Source: Paenibacillus paeoniae
Lineage (GTDB): Bacteria; Bacillota; Bacilli; Paenibacillales; Paenibacillaceae
Assembly (NCBI RefSeq): GCF_003388735.1
Contig: NZ_QUBQ01000001.1
Span: 2,604,001 to 2,668,000 of the forward strand
Direction of reading: 5' to 3'
DNA length: 64,000 nucleotides
How positions within the stretch are numbered: position 1 is the first letter of the stretch; each line of letters begins with the position of its first letter. This document shows, in pieces, positions 50,520 to 57,701 of this stretch. The notes beneath the pieces were generated by a model. That model was not told the DNA's origin. It worked only from the letters and a program-made list of their open reading frames with translations, and ran no database searches. The position numbers were made by a program, and so were the translations under genes.

Positions 50520-51878
50520 CTACTGAGCAGGCATTGGAATTGGGGGCAGGAGTCCTTTTTCCACGTCCTTGTCAAATTCTGCTTGAGCCTTCTCCATCAG
50601 CTTCTGACTCGTTATTTGGTTCTGCCATACCGAATCGATATCCAGGAAGGCCTGCTGGGCTGCCGGCGGGAAGAATACGCCCGTGTAGTAACCGAAGTTG
50701 CCTTTATTCACACCGTCGATCATGTCATAGATGCTCTGAGCGTACAGCTTTGAAAGCGTAGACATTTTATCCGTCTCCAGCTTCAAGTCTTTGAGAGGAA
50801 CGCCCCAGTATCCAGGCCAGCGAGCTGTCATTTCATTCATAAATTCATTAGTCATCATCATATCCAGTACTTGGGCAGCACCGTCCTTATGCTTGGATGA
50901 TGCATTAATCGATAGCGTCGCCGTCACGCCAAGCGTATAATCCGGCGCATCCGATGATCCGCCAACCGTAGGGAATGGAATGAAACCCAGATTATCCACG
51001 ATATCATCCGTGAACGATTGCGATGCAAATTGGAATACTAGCGACGGGCCGAAGAAGAACGGCGCCCTTTCGTCGGCAAGCAATTGAATGGATTCGTTAA
51101 AGGTCAGATTCGTATAATCATCGCCCGCCAAATAACCTTTTTTATACCATTCTGCTGACTTTTCGAGTGCAGCCACGATTTCTGGATCCGTCCATTTTCT
51201 CTTCCCTGTCAGTGCTTCATATACGGTGTTTTTGCCGGCAAAGTGGGTCAGGAAAATGGATGTATAATTCTCATTCACTGGCTTCCAGCCTTTGTTGCCC
51301 GTTACAGAAGCATATAATCCTTTGGCCATGGCGGCATCCATGATCTTCTCCAGATCCTCAACCGTCTTCGGAACCTCCCAGTTGTTGTCCTTCAGCACTT
51401 TTTTGTTATAGAAAATGCCTTCCGTATTCAAGGAGTTGCCAAGGCTATATAACTTGCCGTCGACCGTACCGGATTGATAGACGGATTCAATAATACGATC
51501 CTTCCAGCCGTATTTCTCCGCATAGGTGTCAAGCGGCTCAAGCTTGTTCGCCTTCGCAAAGGGAATTACGAATGACGGGCCGGAGCCATAGACGATATCA
51601 GGACCTTGACCGGCAGAGAGCGCTACCGAAATATCCTTATCGACAGAGTTTCTAAATTCAACAACCAGCTCATATTGATCCTGAGATTGATTAAATTTGT
51701 CAACGAGCACTTGCTTCATCGTCGTCTGATGCTCTGGAGGTGCTCCCCAAAACCATAATGTAATTTGCTCTTTGCCGTCTTTTCCTTTGCCATCCCCATT
51801 TGACGAGCAGGCTACAAGCATGACCACCATCATCACTGTAACCATTGTTCCAATCGCCATACGCAAGCTCTTCTTCAT
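50520..51878 (-). CDS. Solute-binding lipoprotein of the ribosyl-compound transporter
   Basis: 452 residues with signal peptide and lipobox MLVAC (Cys about 24), then a family 1 solute-binding domain (ITLWFWGAPPEHQTTMKQVL, YNKKVLKDNNWEVPKTVEDL in part). GGGAGGG precedes the ATG. It is located before the two permeases and after yjbQ in one operon. The ligand is not known; from the operon content a ribosylated or nucleoside-like glycoside is expected. Confidence 0.92.
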   Translation of the reverse strand: MKKSLRMAIGTMVTVMMVVMLVACSSNGDGKGKDGKEQITLWFWGAPPEHQTTMKQVLVDKFNQSQDQYELVVEFRNSVDKDISVALSAGQGPDIVYGSGPSFVIPFAKANKLEPLDTYAEKYGWKDRIIESVYQSGTVDGKLYSLGNSLNTEGIFYNKKVLKDNNWEVPKTVEDLEKIMDAAMAKGLYASVTGNKGWKPVNENYTSIFLTHFAGKNTVYEALTGKRKWTDPEIVAALEKSAEWYKKGYLAGDDYTNLTFNESIQLLADERAPFFFGPSLVFQFASQSFTDDIVDNLGFIPFPTVGGSSDAPDYTLGVTATLSINASSKHKDGAAQVLDMMMTNEFMNEMTARWPGYWGVPLKDLKLETDKMSTLSKLYAQSIYDMIDGVNKGNFGYYTGVFFPPAAQQAFLDIDSVWQNQITSQKLMEKAQAEFDKDVEKGLLPPIPMPAQ

Positions 51879-51895
51879 TCCAATCCCTCCCAGGA

Positions 51896-52306
51896 TTAAT
51901 TATGGTCAGCTTGAATCTTTACAAAATATTCGCGGTTGCGCGGTCCATCAAATTCCAAGAAATAAATGCCTTGCGAATGACCGATTAACAGCTCTCCATT
52001 CTCGATGATTAACGTCATGGTCACGCCGATCAATGATGATTTCACATGTCCGGCGGCATCCTGCGGTGTATCATGCTGATGCTTGAAATCAATTCTGGTC
52101 GGGATAAGGCGGCCTATCTCATCTTGCAGATCTTCCAACCCCCGCGGGTCCCAGAAGGATGTAATGGTGAGACCAGCGGTGGTGTGAGGACTAAATATCG
52201 TACACGTCCCGCTCCTTACGCCGCTTTCGCGGACGAACTGCACAATCTCATCATTCAGCTTGACGACATCATTCGCTGCTGTCCGTAATTTAAAGTTTTT
52301 TAACAT
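51896..52306 (-). CDS. yjbQ: YjbQ/UPF0047-family protein
   Basis: 136 residues from the ATG at 52306 (GGAG 9 nt upstream). The family signature is complete: SPHTTAGLTI, GHVKSSLIG and HSQGIYFLEFDGPR. YjbQ proteins form trimers with a conserved His/Asp metal-like site; a weak thiamine-phosphate synthase activity has been reported, but the true role is unclear. Its presence in a sugar operon between an SIS protein and a binding protein is unusual and may help define its function. Confidence 0.9.
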   Translation of the reverse strand: MLKNFKLRTAANDVVKLNDEIVQFVRESGVRSGTCTIFSPHTTAGLTITSFWDPRGLEDLQDEIGRLIPTRIDFKHQHDTPQDAAGHVKSSLIGVTMTLIIENGELLIGHSQGIYFLEFDGPRNREYFVKIQADHN

Positions 52307-52320
52307 CGTTATTCTCCCCA

Positions 52321-53460
52321 TCAATCTATAATAATTTCACTATTTTTTACTGCATTTCCATTGTGAGCGAAAGACCAGTTGTCTTTGGTGCCCCTACCGT
52401 CTTCCTCGCCAATGATGGCAGCGATATAGCCGCTTAGCAGCGCAACAGGTACAAATTGAGTGAGCGGCATAGATATCGGGTAGCTGGTCTTCGGCGTATG
52501 AACAACGGTGCATGGCTCCGGGAAGCTTGAAGCGTCCATATCGGAGATAACCAAGGTCGGCCGACCCAAATCCCTCGCAGCGTAACCAATCGCTTCTTTT
52601 GCTCTTGAAAATGTCGGATTCGTGGAGTTGGCAAACATAATCGTGCCGATCTTGGCGTAATTCCGCATGAAAAAGTTCAAATGCAGCCATTCCTCGGTAT
52701 TGATATGCATGGCATATTTCCCTGCTGCCTCCATTATTTTTGCGTGACCGTACCAAGCGGCGGCATAATCGAAGCCCGCTCCCGTGAAATCAAACGCTTC
52801 CATTTCCGACCACTGTAGAGATAAGGTTTGAATAGCTTCATCGATGGACGGCAGCATGTCCTCCAGACCATTCGCTTGGGAAAGCAGATCAGCACGGTAG
52901 CTCATCGCTTCATCCATCGTATACTTCCCACGTACTTCACCAAATCGAATTGCAAGCAACAACAGTGCTAATACGGAAACGAGATAGCTTCTAACACCAG
53001 GTGACGGTTCAAATGACGGAATATCCACCTCCAGAATTCTTTGACTGGATCGGCCGAGGTAGGATTCGCGGTTCGCAGTGACTCCTACCGTGAAAGCACC
53101 ATACTTATTCGCTCTCTCGACCGATTCGCCCACCCTTGCCACCCCGCCGGAATGGCTGACCGCAATGACTAACGGATTGTTCGGAGAGAAGCCAAGCTGC
53201 CCCTTATCGCATAGTCTCGCCAGCTCAATGGAAGTGACAACCTCAGTTGGTATACCTGTCAGTAACTCGAAGATATGTTTGGTTGCCAATCCAGCAGAAT
53301 AAGAGTCGCCGCAGCCCGTCAAAATAATGCGTTGTACCGAAAAAATTTCCGGCGTGGACAGAAGCTTGCGTGTCTTGGGCTCCAAATCCTCATATTGTTG
53401 CTTGATGAGACCCGGTAAACTGAATACCTGTCTTCTCATCGCATTATCGTAATTCCCCAA
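52321..53460 (-). CDS. Double-SIS-domain sugar isomerase/deglycase (AgaS/FrlB-like)
   Basis: 379 residues with two SIS domains (about 35-185 and 220-370). Sugar-phosphate loop residues are ILTGCGDSYSAGLA and VIAVSHSGGVARVGE. Homologues isomerise or deaminate amino-sugar phosphates, or cleave phosphorylated fructosamines (FrlB). The start is TTG at 53460 with GGGGGA about 9 nt upstream. It is the first gene of the ten-gene operon and faces the GntR regulator gene. Confidence 0.88.
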   Translation of the reverse strand: MGNYDNAMRRQVFSLPGLIKQQYEDLEPKTRKLLSTPEIFSVQRIILTGCGDSYSAGLATKHIFELLTGIPTEVVTSIELARLCDKGQLGFSPNNPLVIAVSHSGGVARVGESVERANKYGAFTVGVTANRESYLGRSSQRILEVDIPSFEPSPGVRSYLVSVLALLLLAIRFGEVRGKYTMDEAMSYRADLLSQANGLEDMLPSIDEAIQTLSLQWSEMEAFDFTGAGFDYAAAWYGHAKIMEAAGKYAMHINTEEWLHLNFFMRNYAKIGTIMFANSTNPTFSRAKEAIGYAARDLGRPTLVISDMDASSFPEPCTVVHTPKTSYPISMPLTQFVPVALLSGYIAAIIGEEDGRGTKDNWSFAHNGNAVKNSEIIID

Positions 53461-53494
53461 CGCTCAGTCCCCCTTGATGTATGAAATCGTCTAA

Positions 53495-53524
53495 CTTGTA
53501 TTGAGGTTAACACAAGCATACAAG
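53495..53524 (-). promoter_or_regulatory. Candidate GntR operator for the catabolic operon
   Basis: CTTGTAT (53495-53501) and ATACAAG (53518-53524) form a spaced inverted repeat 35-64 bp upstream of the SIS gene. The same half-sites recur at the regulator's own promoter (53643-53663). No convincing -10/-35 pair is visible on this strand. Confidence 0.55.
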
Positions 53525-53617
53525 ATTTCGCAATAGGGTCCATAAAAAAATATAAAGCGTTATCATTCCTTTTAAATTAGATGTTTGCTGCTACTGTTGT
53601 TTTCTGAAATATATTGT

Positions 53618-53663
53618 TTTACAATTCAAAAACAATCATGTATTGTATATACATAGATACAAG
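53618..53663 (+). promoter_or_regulatory. GntR gene promoter with overlapping operator
   Basis: TTTACA (53618-53623), a 17-bp spacer and TATTGT (53641-53646). TTGTAT-N8-ATACAA (53643-53662) overlaps the -10 and start point and includes the palindrome TGTATATACA. This fits autoregulation by the encoded UTRA-type repressor. Confidence 0.65.
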
Positions 53664-53690
53664 TCAGGACATGGATGGGGAAGATAACTT

Positions 53691-54452
53691 ATGAAAGATA
53701 AGGTTTCGAAAATCAATATCGATAAGGATTCACCGATTCCGATATATTATCAAGTAGCCTCGAGCATGCGGGAGCGAATTGCCAACCATGAATGGAAAGT
53801 GAATGAGAAGATCCCGTCGGAAGCGCAATTGACGGAAGTATACGGCATCAGCCGCGTTACACTGAGGAAATCATTGGATGTGCTTCACTCGGAGGGAATC
53901 ATTAAGAAGGAACAGGGCAAAGGCGTGTTTGTTCAGAAAAACCCTCAGCCCGTACTGCATGACTTTAGTTTGCCGACAACGCTGAGCAGCCGAATGCAGG
54001 AAAGCGGTGTAAACGTGACTCCGCTTGTCATTTCAACGCATATTTCCAAGCCGATCGCGTATATCAATCAAATGTTGGAGCTCGATGAGGATGAGCCGCT
54101 TGCCTATCTAAAAAGAATTTTCATTTACAATAATATGCCCATTGGTTTGAACCGCTCCTGGCTGTCCAGCAAGAAGGTGCCGGGCATAACGGAAAATCGG
54201 CTAATCGATAACCGCTTAAGTCTGACTCTGGCCAATGTGTACAATTTCAAACCGGTCAGCATCAAAAATTCTATTCAATCCATCATTCCGGATGCGGTGG
54301 ACATGAAAACGTTGAACATTAACTATTTGTCACCGGCTACGCTAGTTAAGAGCACCTCCTATTTGGCGGACAAATCTCCTTTGGAGTACTCGGCAACCAT
54401 CTGGCTCGGTGATCGTGTGAAGTTTAATTTGGATATTGCGAATGAAGAATAA
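53691..54452 (+). CDS. GntR/UTRA-family regulator (HutC/FrlR type)
   Basis: 253 residues. Winged HTH at about 10-82 (PIYYQVASSMRERIANHEW, YGISRVTLRKSLDVLHSEG in part) and a UTRA ligand domain at about 95-245. It is divergent from the catabolic operon and should bind a sugar-phosphate or imported ligand to release repression. The HTH/UTRA type plus SIS and PfkB genes resembles the frl (fructosamine) regulon, but the enzyme set is different. GGGGAAG precedes the ATG; a terminator follows. Confidence 0.9.
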   Translation: MKDKVSKINIDKDSPIPIYYQVASSMRERIANHEWKVNEKIPSEAQLTEVYGISRVTLRKSLDVLHSEGIIKKEQGKGVFVQKNPQPVLHDFSLPTTLSSRMQESGVNVTPLVISTHISKPIAYINQMLELDEDEPLAYLKRIFIYNNMPIGLNRSWLSSKKVPGITENRLIDNRLSLTLANVYNFKPVSIKNSIQSIIPDAVDMKTLNINYLSPATLVKSTSYLADKSPLEYSATIWLGDRVKFNLDIANEE

Positions 54453-54455
54453 CGA

Positions 54456-54490
54456 AAAGGTGGAAGCTGCTATAAGCCTCCACCTTTATT
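54456..54490 (+). terminator. Terminator of the GntR gene
   Basis: AAAGGTGGA (54456-54464) pairs with TCCACCTTT (54479-54487), extended by GC pairs inside, and is followed by ATTATT. Confidence 0.82.
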
Positions 54491-54557
54491 ATTGGGGTTT
54501 TGTTAAATTCTAATGTTTATTCTATCGTGTCTCGATAGCGTACTGAAGGAGAATACG

Positions 54558-54896
54558 CTATTTAATTATGGTTCCTTCGTTGATTAACCTTTTTTTATCC
54601 TTCAAAGAGAAATCTCCAGGCTCCCAAGTCTCTAAATGTCCGCTTCCTCCAATAATATCTTCATTAATTTGATAAATGAAAGCGTGTATTTTCTTTCCTG
54701 TTTTTTGTTTTTCTTTCAGCAAGTAGGTTGTAATATACATTTCTTTATACGGCTTCAAATCAATACCTACGTTTGTTGCAGGCAGAAAGTTTTTTGTATC
54801 TTGACATAGCTATTGAATACAACGTTAGGTTCAATCTTCCAACTTGTATCTTGAGGGAGTAGTATCCATAGGCTCTGTGTATCAATATTTCTTTTA
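54558..54896 (-). pseudogene. Broken gene: frameshifted, start lost
   Basis: The minus strand reads as one protein in two frames: an upstream part (DTQSLWILLPQDTSWKIEP...SYVKIQ, about 54807-54890) and a downstream part (KNFLPATNVGIDLKPYKEM to the stop at 54558). The joint is near 54806, where a run of A invites a slip. The first part has an in-frame stop just upstream and no start codon; the second would begin inside the protein. I do not recognise the family, but the peptide looks like a small soluble or lipoprotein-type domain. Confidence 0.5.
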
Positions 54897-54903
54897 CAAT
54901 CTC

Positions 54904-54930
54904 AAAAAGCCTTGGTTGATTAACCAAGAC
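54904..54930 (-). terminator. Terminator of the MerR-controlled SDR gene
   Basis: On the minus strand GTCTTGGTT pairs with AACCAAGGC around AATC, followed by TTTTT. It lies about 40 bp past the SDR stop. Confidence 0.82.
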
Positions 54931-54967
54931 TTTGAACATTTTTGAGGCAGCCTGTTTACTCTATTCG

Positions 54968-55801
54968 TTAATCTTGAAAGTCAGCATTCACCGATACTTC
55001 TTTCCACTTTTCGAAGTTGTTAAGTGTCTTTGTATATTTGTTCACCGATAAATGGTAAGCATCCGATCCAAGCAGCAAGCGAAGCGGCGGCTCTTCCATC
55101 TCGATCACGCTAATGATGGCTTCAGCGGCTTTTTTCGGATCGCCAGGCTCATTGCCGTGGTTTTCACCACTTATGAATGGAGCGATGAGCTCCTGATATT
55201 CCTTGATTGCCGAAGTTGTTTTCCCAGCTGAACGTCCCGACCAATCTGTACGGAAATTGCTTGGCTCAATAATCGTTACATGAATATTGAATGGCTCAAC
55301 CTCTTTGGACAGACTTTCGGATATACCTTCAACCGCGTATTTCGTACCGTTATAATAGCCCACTCCAGGGAACGAAACCAGACCGCCGATGGACGAGATA
55401 TTGATTATATGCCCAGAGCGTTGGCTTCTCATATATGGCAAAACAGCATTAGTCATGTGCATAAGACCCCAGAAGTTGATTTCGAACATTTTTCGAACTT
55501 CTTCTTCAACAGCTTCTTCAATGGAGCTAAAATAACCAATTCCAGCGTTGTTGACCAATACATCAATCCGACCAAACTTCTCTATAGTAGCCTTAACCGT
55601 GCTTTCAATTTGCTCAGGCTTCGTCACATCAAGCTCCATGGCGAGAACATTATCTGTATTTCCGCTCACAAGATCTGCAATGGCACTCATATTCCTTGCT
55701 GTCACCACAACGTTGTAGCCTGCTTCTATAGTCGCTTTGGCCAACTCTCGGCCGAATCCAGTGGAGCATCCCGTAATGATCCAAACTTTATTTTTATTCA
55801 T
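54968..55801 (-). CDS. Classical short-chain dehydrogenase/reductase
   Basis: 277 residues. Cofactor loop TGCSTGFGRELA (TGxxxGxG), NNAG at about 86-89 (VNNAGIGYFSS), catalytic Ser in ISSIGG and YNGTKYAVEG (YxxxK). The substrate is probably a carbonyl compound; NAD(P)H-dependent. AAAGGAG precedes the ATG. It is divergent from a MerR gene, and its promoter has the 19-bp spacer with a MerR-type inverted repeat, so it should be activated by that regulator, as in MerR-controlled aldehyde or electrophile detoxification. Confidence 0.92.
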   Translation of the reverse strand: MNKNKVWIITGCSTGFGRELAKATIEAGYNVVVTARNMSAIADLVSGNTDNVLAMELDVTKPEQIESTVKATIEKFGRIDVLVNNAGIGYFSSIEEAVEEEVRKMFEINFWGLMHMTNAVLPYMRSQRSGHIINISSIGGLVSFPGVGYYNGTKYAVEGISESLSKEVEPFNIHVTIIEPSNFRTDWSGRSAGKTTSAIKEYQELIAPFISGENHGNEPGDPKKAAEAIISVIEMEEPPLRLLLGSDAYHLSVNKYTKTLNNFEKWKEVSVNADFQD

Positions 55802-55842
55802 ATCGATATCTCCTTTAGTTTAAAGTTTATGTTGCAAGTCAA

Positions 55843-55873
55843 ACTCTAAACGTTAGAGTATAGTCTAAGTCAA
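55843..55873 (-). promoter_or_regulatory. MerR-type promoter of the SDR gene
   Basis: Minus-strand TTGACT (55873-55868), a 19-bp spacer and TAGAGT (55848-55843). The spacer holds TTAGAC-TATA-CTCTAA, a near-perfect inverted repeat. The long spacer with a central dyad is the hallmark of MerR-activated promoters. Confidence 0.85.
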
Positions 55874-55912
55874 TTATCCTTATCCTGGGGGGTTGGCTCA
55901 TCGAATACGGAT

Positions 55913-55943
55913 TTGACTTAGAGCGTACTCTAATCTGTACAAT
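55913..55943 (+). promoter_or_regulatory. MerR-type promoter of the merR gene
   Basis: TTGACT (55913-55918), a 19-bp spacer and TACAAT (55938-55943), with TTAGAG-CGTA-CTCTAA across the spacer. It has the same architecture as the SDR promoter, facing away from it. Confidence 0.87.
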
Positions 55944-55977
55944 AAGGAGAACTCTCATCTAAAAGGTGGTTTATACA

Positions 55978-56403
55978 TTGGGATACACCATTAGTCAAAT
56001 TGCCGAAATAACCGGATTGACCGCACATACATTGCGCTACTATGACAAGCAGGGCTTATTGCCCTTTGTTGATCGTGATAAGGTAGGCAACCGAGCCTTT
56101 AAAGAGAGTGACCTGCAATGGCTTGCTATAATCACTTGCTTGAAAAAGAGCGGCATGCCGGTTAAAAAGATTAGACAATACATGGATTGGTGCATGGAGG
56201 GAGACGTTACCTTGAAGGAGCGTCTTGAAGCATTCGAAGCCCATAAGAAGTTTGTTACAGATAAAATCGCGGAGCTTGAGGAGTATATGCATAAGATTGA
56301 CTATAAAATATGGTATTATAAAACGGCCATTGATTTAGGGACAGAATCCGTCATTTCACAAACAAACTGTGTGTGGACATTTGATAAGAAAGATAAGACA
56401 TAG
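55978..56403 (+). CDS. MerR-family activator
   Basis: 141 residues. The HTH (TISQIAEITGLTAHTLRYYDKQGLL, residues about 4-30) and wing precede a long dimerisation helix (about 80-120). The effector region is short and ends QTNCVWTFDKKDKT with one Cys (about 132). The start is TTG at 55978, 8 nt after AAGGTGG; a GTG at 55966 lies within that ribosome site. It resembles AdhR/YraB-type regulators that sense aldehydes through a cysteine. It should activate both itself and the divergent SDR gene. Confidence 0.9.
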   Translation: MGYTISQIAEITGLTAHTLRYYDKQGLLPFVDRDKVGNRAFKESDLQWLAIITCLKKSGMPVKKIRQYMDWCMEGDVTLKERLEAFEAHKKFVTDKIAELEEYMHKIDYKIWYYKTAIDLGTESVISQTNCVWTFDKKDKT

Positions 56404-56543
56404 AAACAATCATGGCGATGAACATCCGACTTCTTAACATCCTTCCTTGAGGCAGCCTCCGTTTATTTTAACGACCCAGATGGCAGCAGGTTGGAACTAA
56501 AGCAACAACAGCTAAAATGAAAATTTAGAATTCATGCCTAAAT

Positions 56544-56573
56544 AAAAACACGCCGAAGTTCGGCGTGTTTTCA
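56544..56573. terminator. Bidirectional terminator between merR and the zinT-like gene
   Basis: ACACGCCG (56548-56555) pairs with CGGCGTGT (56561-56568); A and T runs on both sides support use by both convergent genes. Confidence 0.85.
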
Positions 56574-56580
56574 ATCTCTA

Positions 56581-57315
56581 TTAATGCGCCATCATTTCAT
56601 GAGCAATGGTGTGGCCGTCCAGGCTTGACGGGTAATAGGTAGGCCAATTGGTCACTTCCTTCAACAATGCATCTCGGTCATCTCCCCAGTACAGATGGAA
56701 GTGAGCGGATTTCACCTGTGAAATGCGGTGGTCACTGAATTGTATGTAGCGAGGCAATCCATCAATGTCATCAACTGATTTAAAAATAAAACGTACTCCA
56801 CGGTTGCCCGCTTCATAGGTCAGAATTTCGTATCCGTCGGCTTGGTACTTGCCTGAGTGTTCCATGCCATTCTTAAAAAACGTTACGGTGTCGCCATTGA
56901 TTACAATACGTTCCGTATCGGTTTTATAGCCTGCATCGTAGTATTCCTTATACTCTGCTGCCGTCATTTTCCCAGTATCCTTTGCTTTATGCGCGAACAC
57001 CTCATCCAGCGTTTCGTCCAGCAAATACGAATAAACGGACTGCCAATCTCCTTCCCAATCGGCTAGCGTACGATCCTGAACTTGGCTGTCTTCGAAATAT
57101 CCTTTGTAAACGGCAACTTCTTCTTCATCGTGGTCATGGCTGTGGTCATGGTCATGATCGTGTTCATGACTATGGTTGTCGCTGCTCTCTTGAATTTCGA
57201 TTTCTGACACTGCTTGCTTAGAAGCATTTTTGCCAGTTGAGTCTGAACTCTGGCATCCTGCAAGGAATACCCCCAGTACTACTACAAAAATTCCTGTTCT
57301 AATTATCTCTTTCAT
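56581..57315 (-). CDS. ZinT-like zinc-binding lipoprotein
   Basis: 244 residues. A signal peptide ends at lipobox LAGC (Cys about 21). Next is a histidine/aspartate-rich zinc-binding linker (HSHEHDHDHDHSHDHD, about 48-63), then a ZinT/YodA domain (about 70-244) with TLADWEGDWQSVYSYL, SAHFHLYWGD and the C-terminal HTIAHEMMAH containing metal-binding His. It should capture zinc at the cell surface and hand it to a zinc transporter, as ZinT or the ZinT part of AdcA does. Two Zur-like boxes lie upstream, so expression should rise when zinc is scarce. Confidence 0.92.
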   Translation of the reverse strand: MKEIIRTGIFVVVLGVFLAGCQSSDSTGKNASKQAVSEIEIQESSDNHSHEHDHDHDHSHDHDEEEVAVYKGYFEDSQVQDRTLADWEGDWQSVYSYLLDETLDEVFAHKAKDTGKMTAAEYKEYYDAGYKTDTERIVINGDTVTFFKNGMEHSGKYQADGYEILTYEAGNRGVRFIFKSVDDIDGLPRYIQFSDHRISQVKSAHFHLYWGDDRDALLKEVTNWPTYYPSSLDGHTIAHEMMAH

Positions 57316-57332
57316 TACATCTTCCCTCCAAT

Positions 57333-57353
57333 TAATAGTAATGTTTACTATTA
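57333..57353 (-). promoter_or_regulatory. Zur-like box 1
   Basis: TAATAGTAA-TGT-TTACTATTA is a perfect 9-3-9 inverted repeat 18 bp upstream of the zinT-like start, where bound Zur would block transcription. Confidence 0.7.
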
Positions 57354-57391
57354 AGCATTATACGGAGGTAAAGTGGTTTCGTCAATAATAA

Positions 57392-57406
57392 TCGTAATTA
57401 TTACTA
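57392..57406 (-). promoter_or_regulatory. Zur-like box 2; rest of the intergenic gap is empty
   Basis: TCGTAATTATTACTA matches the Bacillus Zur core TCGTAATNATTACGA at all but two or three positions. The remaining bases of the gene-free stretch 57316-57701, from about 57410 to 57655, show no gene or structure I can support. Confidence 0.7.
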
Positions 57407-57659
57407 ATAATAGTTTCGCAATAAGCTCTCATCGCTATTCATGTATTTCATAAATGGTCAAGCGAACTCAAGTTAGGGACTTTTGAAAGAATAGCTACAA
57501 TTGACCTTTTTCATCATTGGGTAGGGAAAGCGGTTTTGGCCGTGTATATCCAGCCATCATGGTGGATTGTAACACTTGTTTGTTGTGCATCCGCTTCGAT
57601 ATCTTTTTAACAAGAAAACTACTATTTTCCAGAAATCTATAGCTGTAATTAAAACCAAC

Positions 57660-57692
57660 AAAAAAACACGCCGAATACGACGTGTTTTTATT
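57660..57692 (-). terminator. Terminator of the MFS gene
   Basis: AACACGCCG pairs with CGACGTGTT around AATA with one mismatch (57665-57686), with six A before and five T after. It shares the AAAAACACGCCGAA start with the terminator at 56544. Confidence 0.82.
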
Positions 57693-57701
57693 GAGAAATA
57701 A

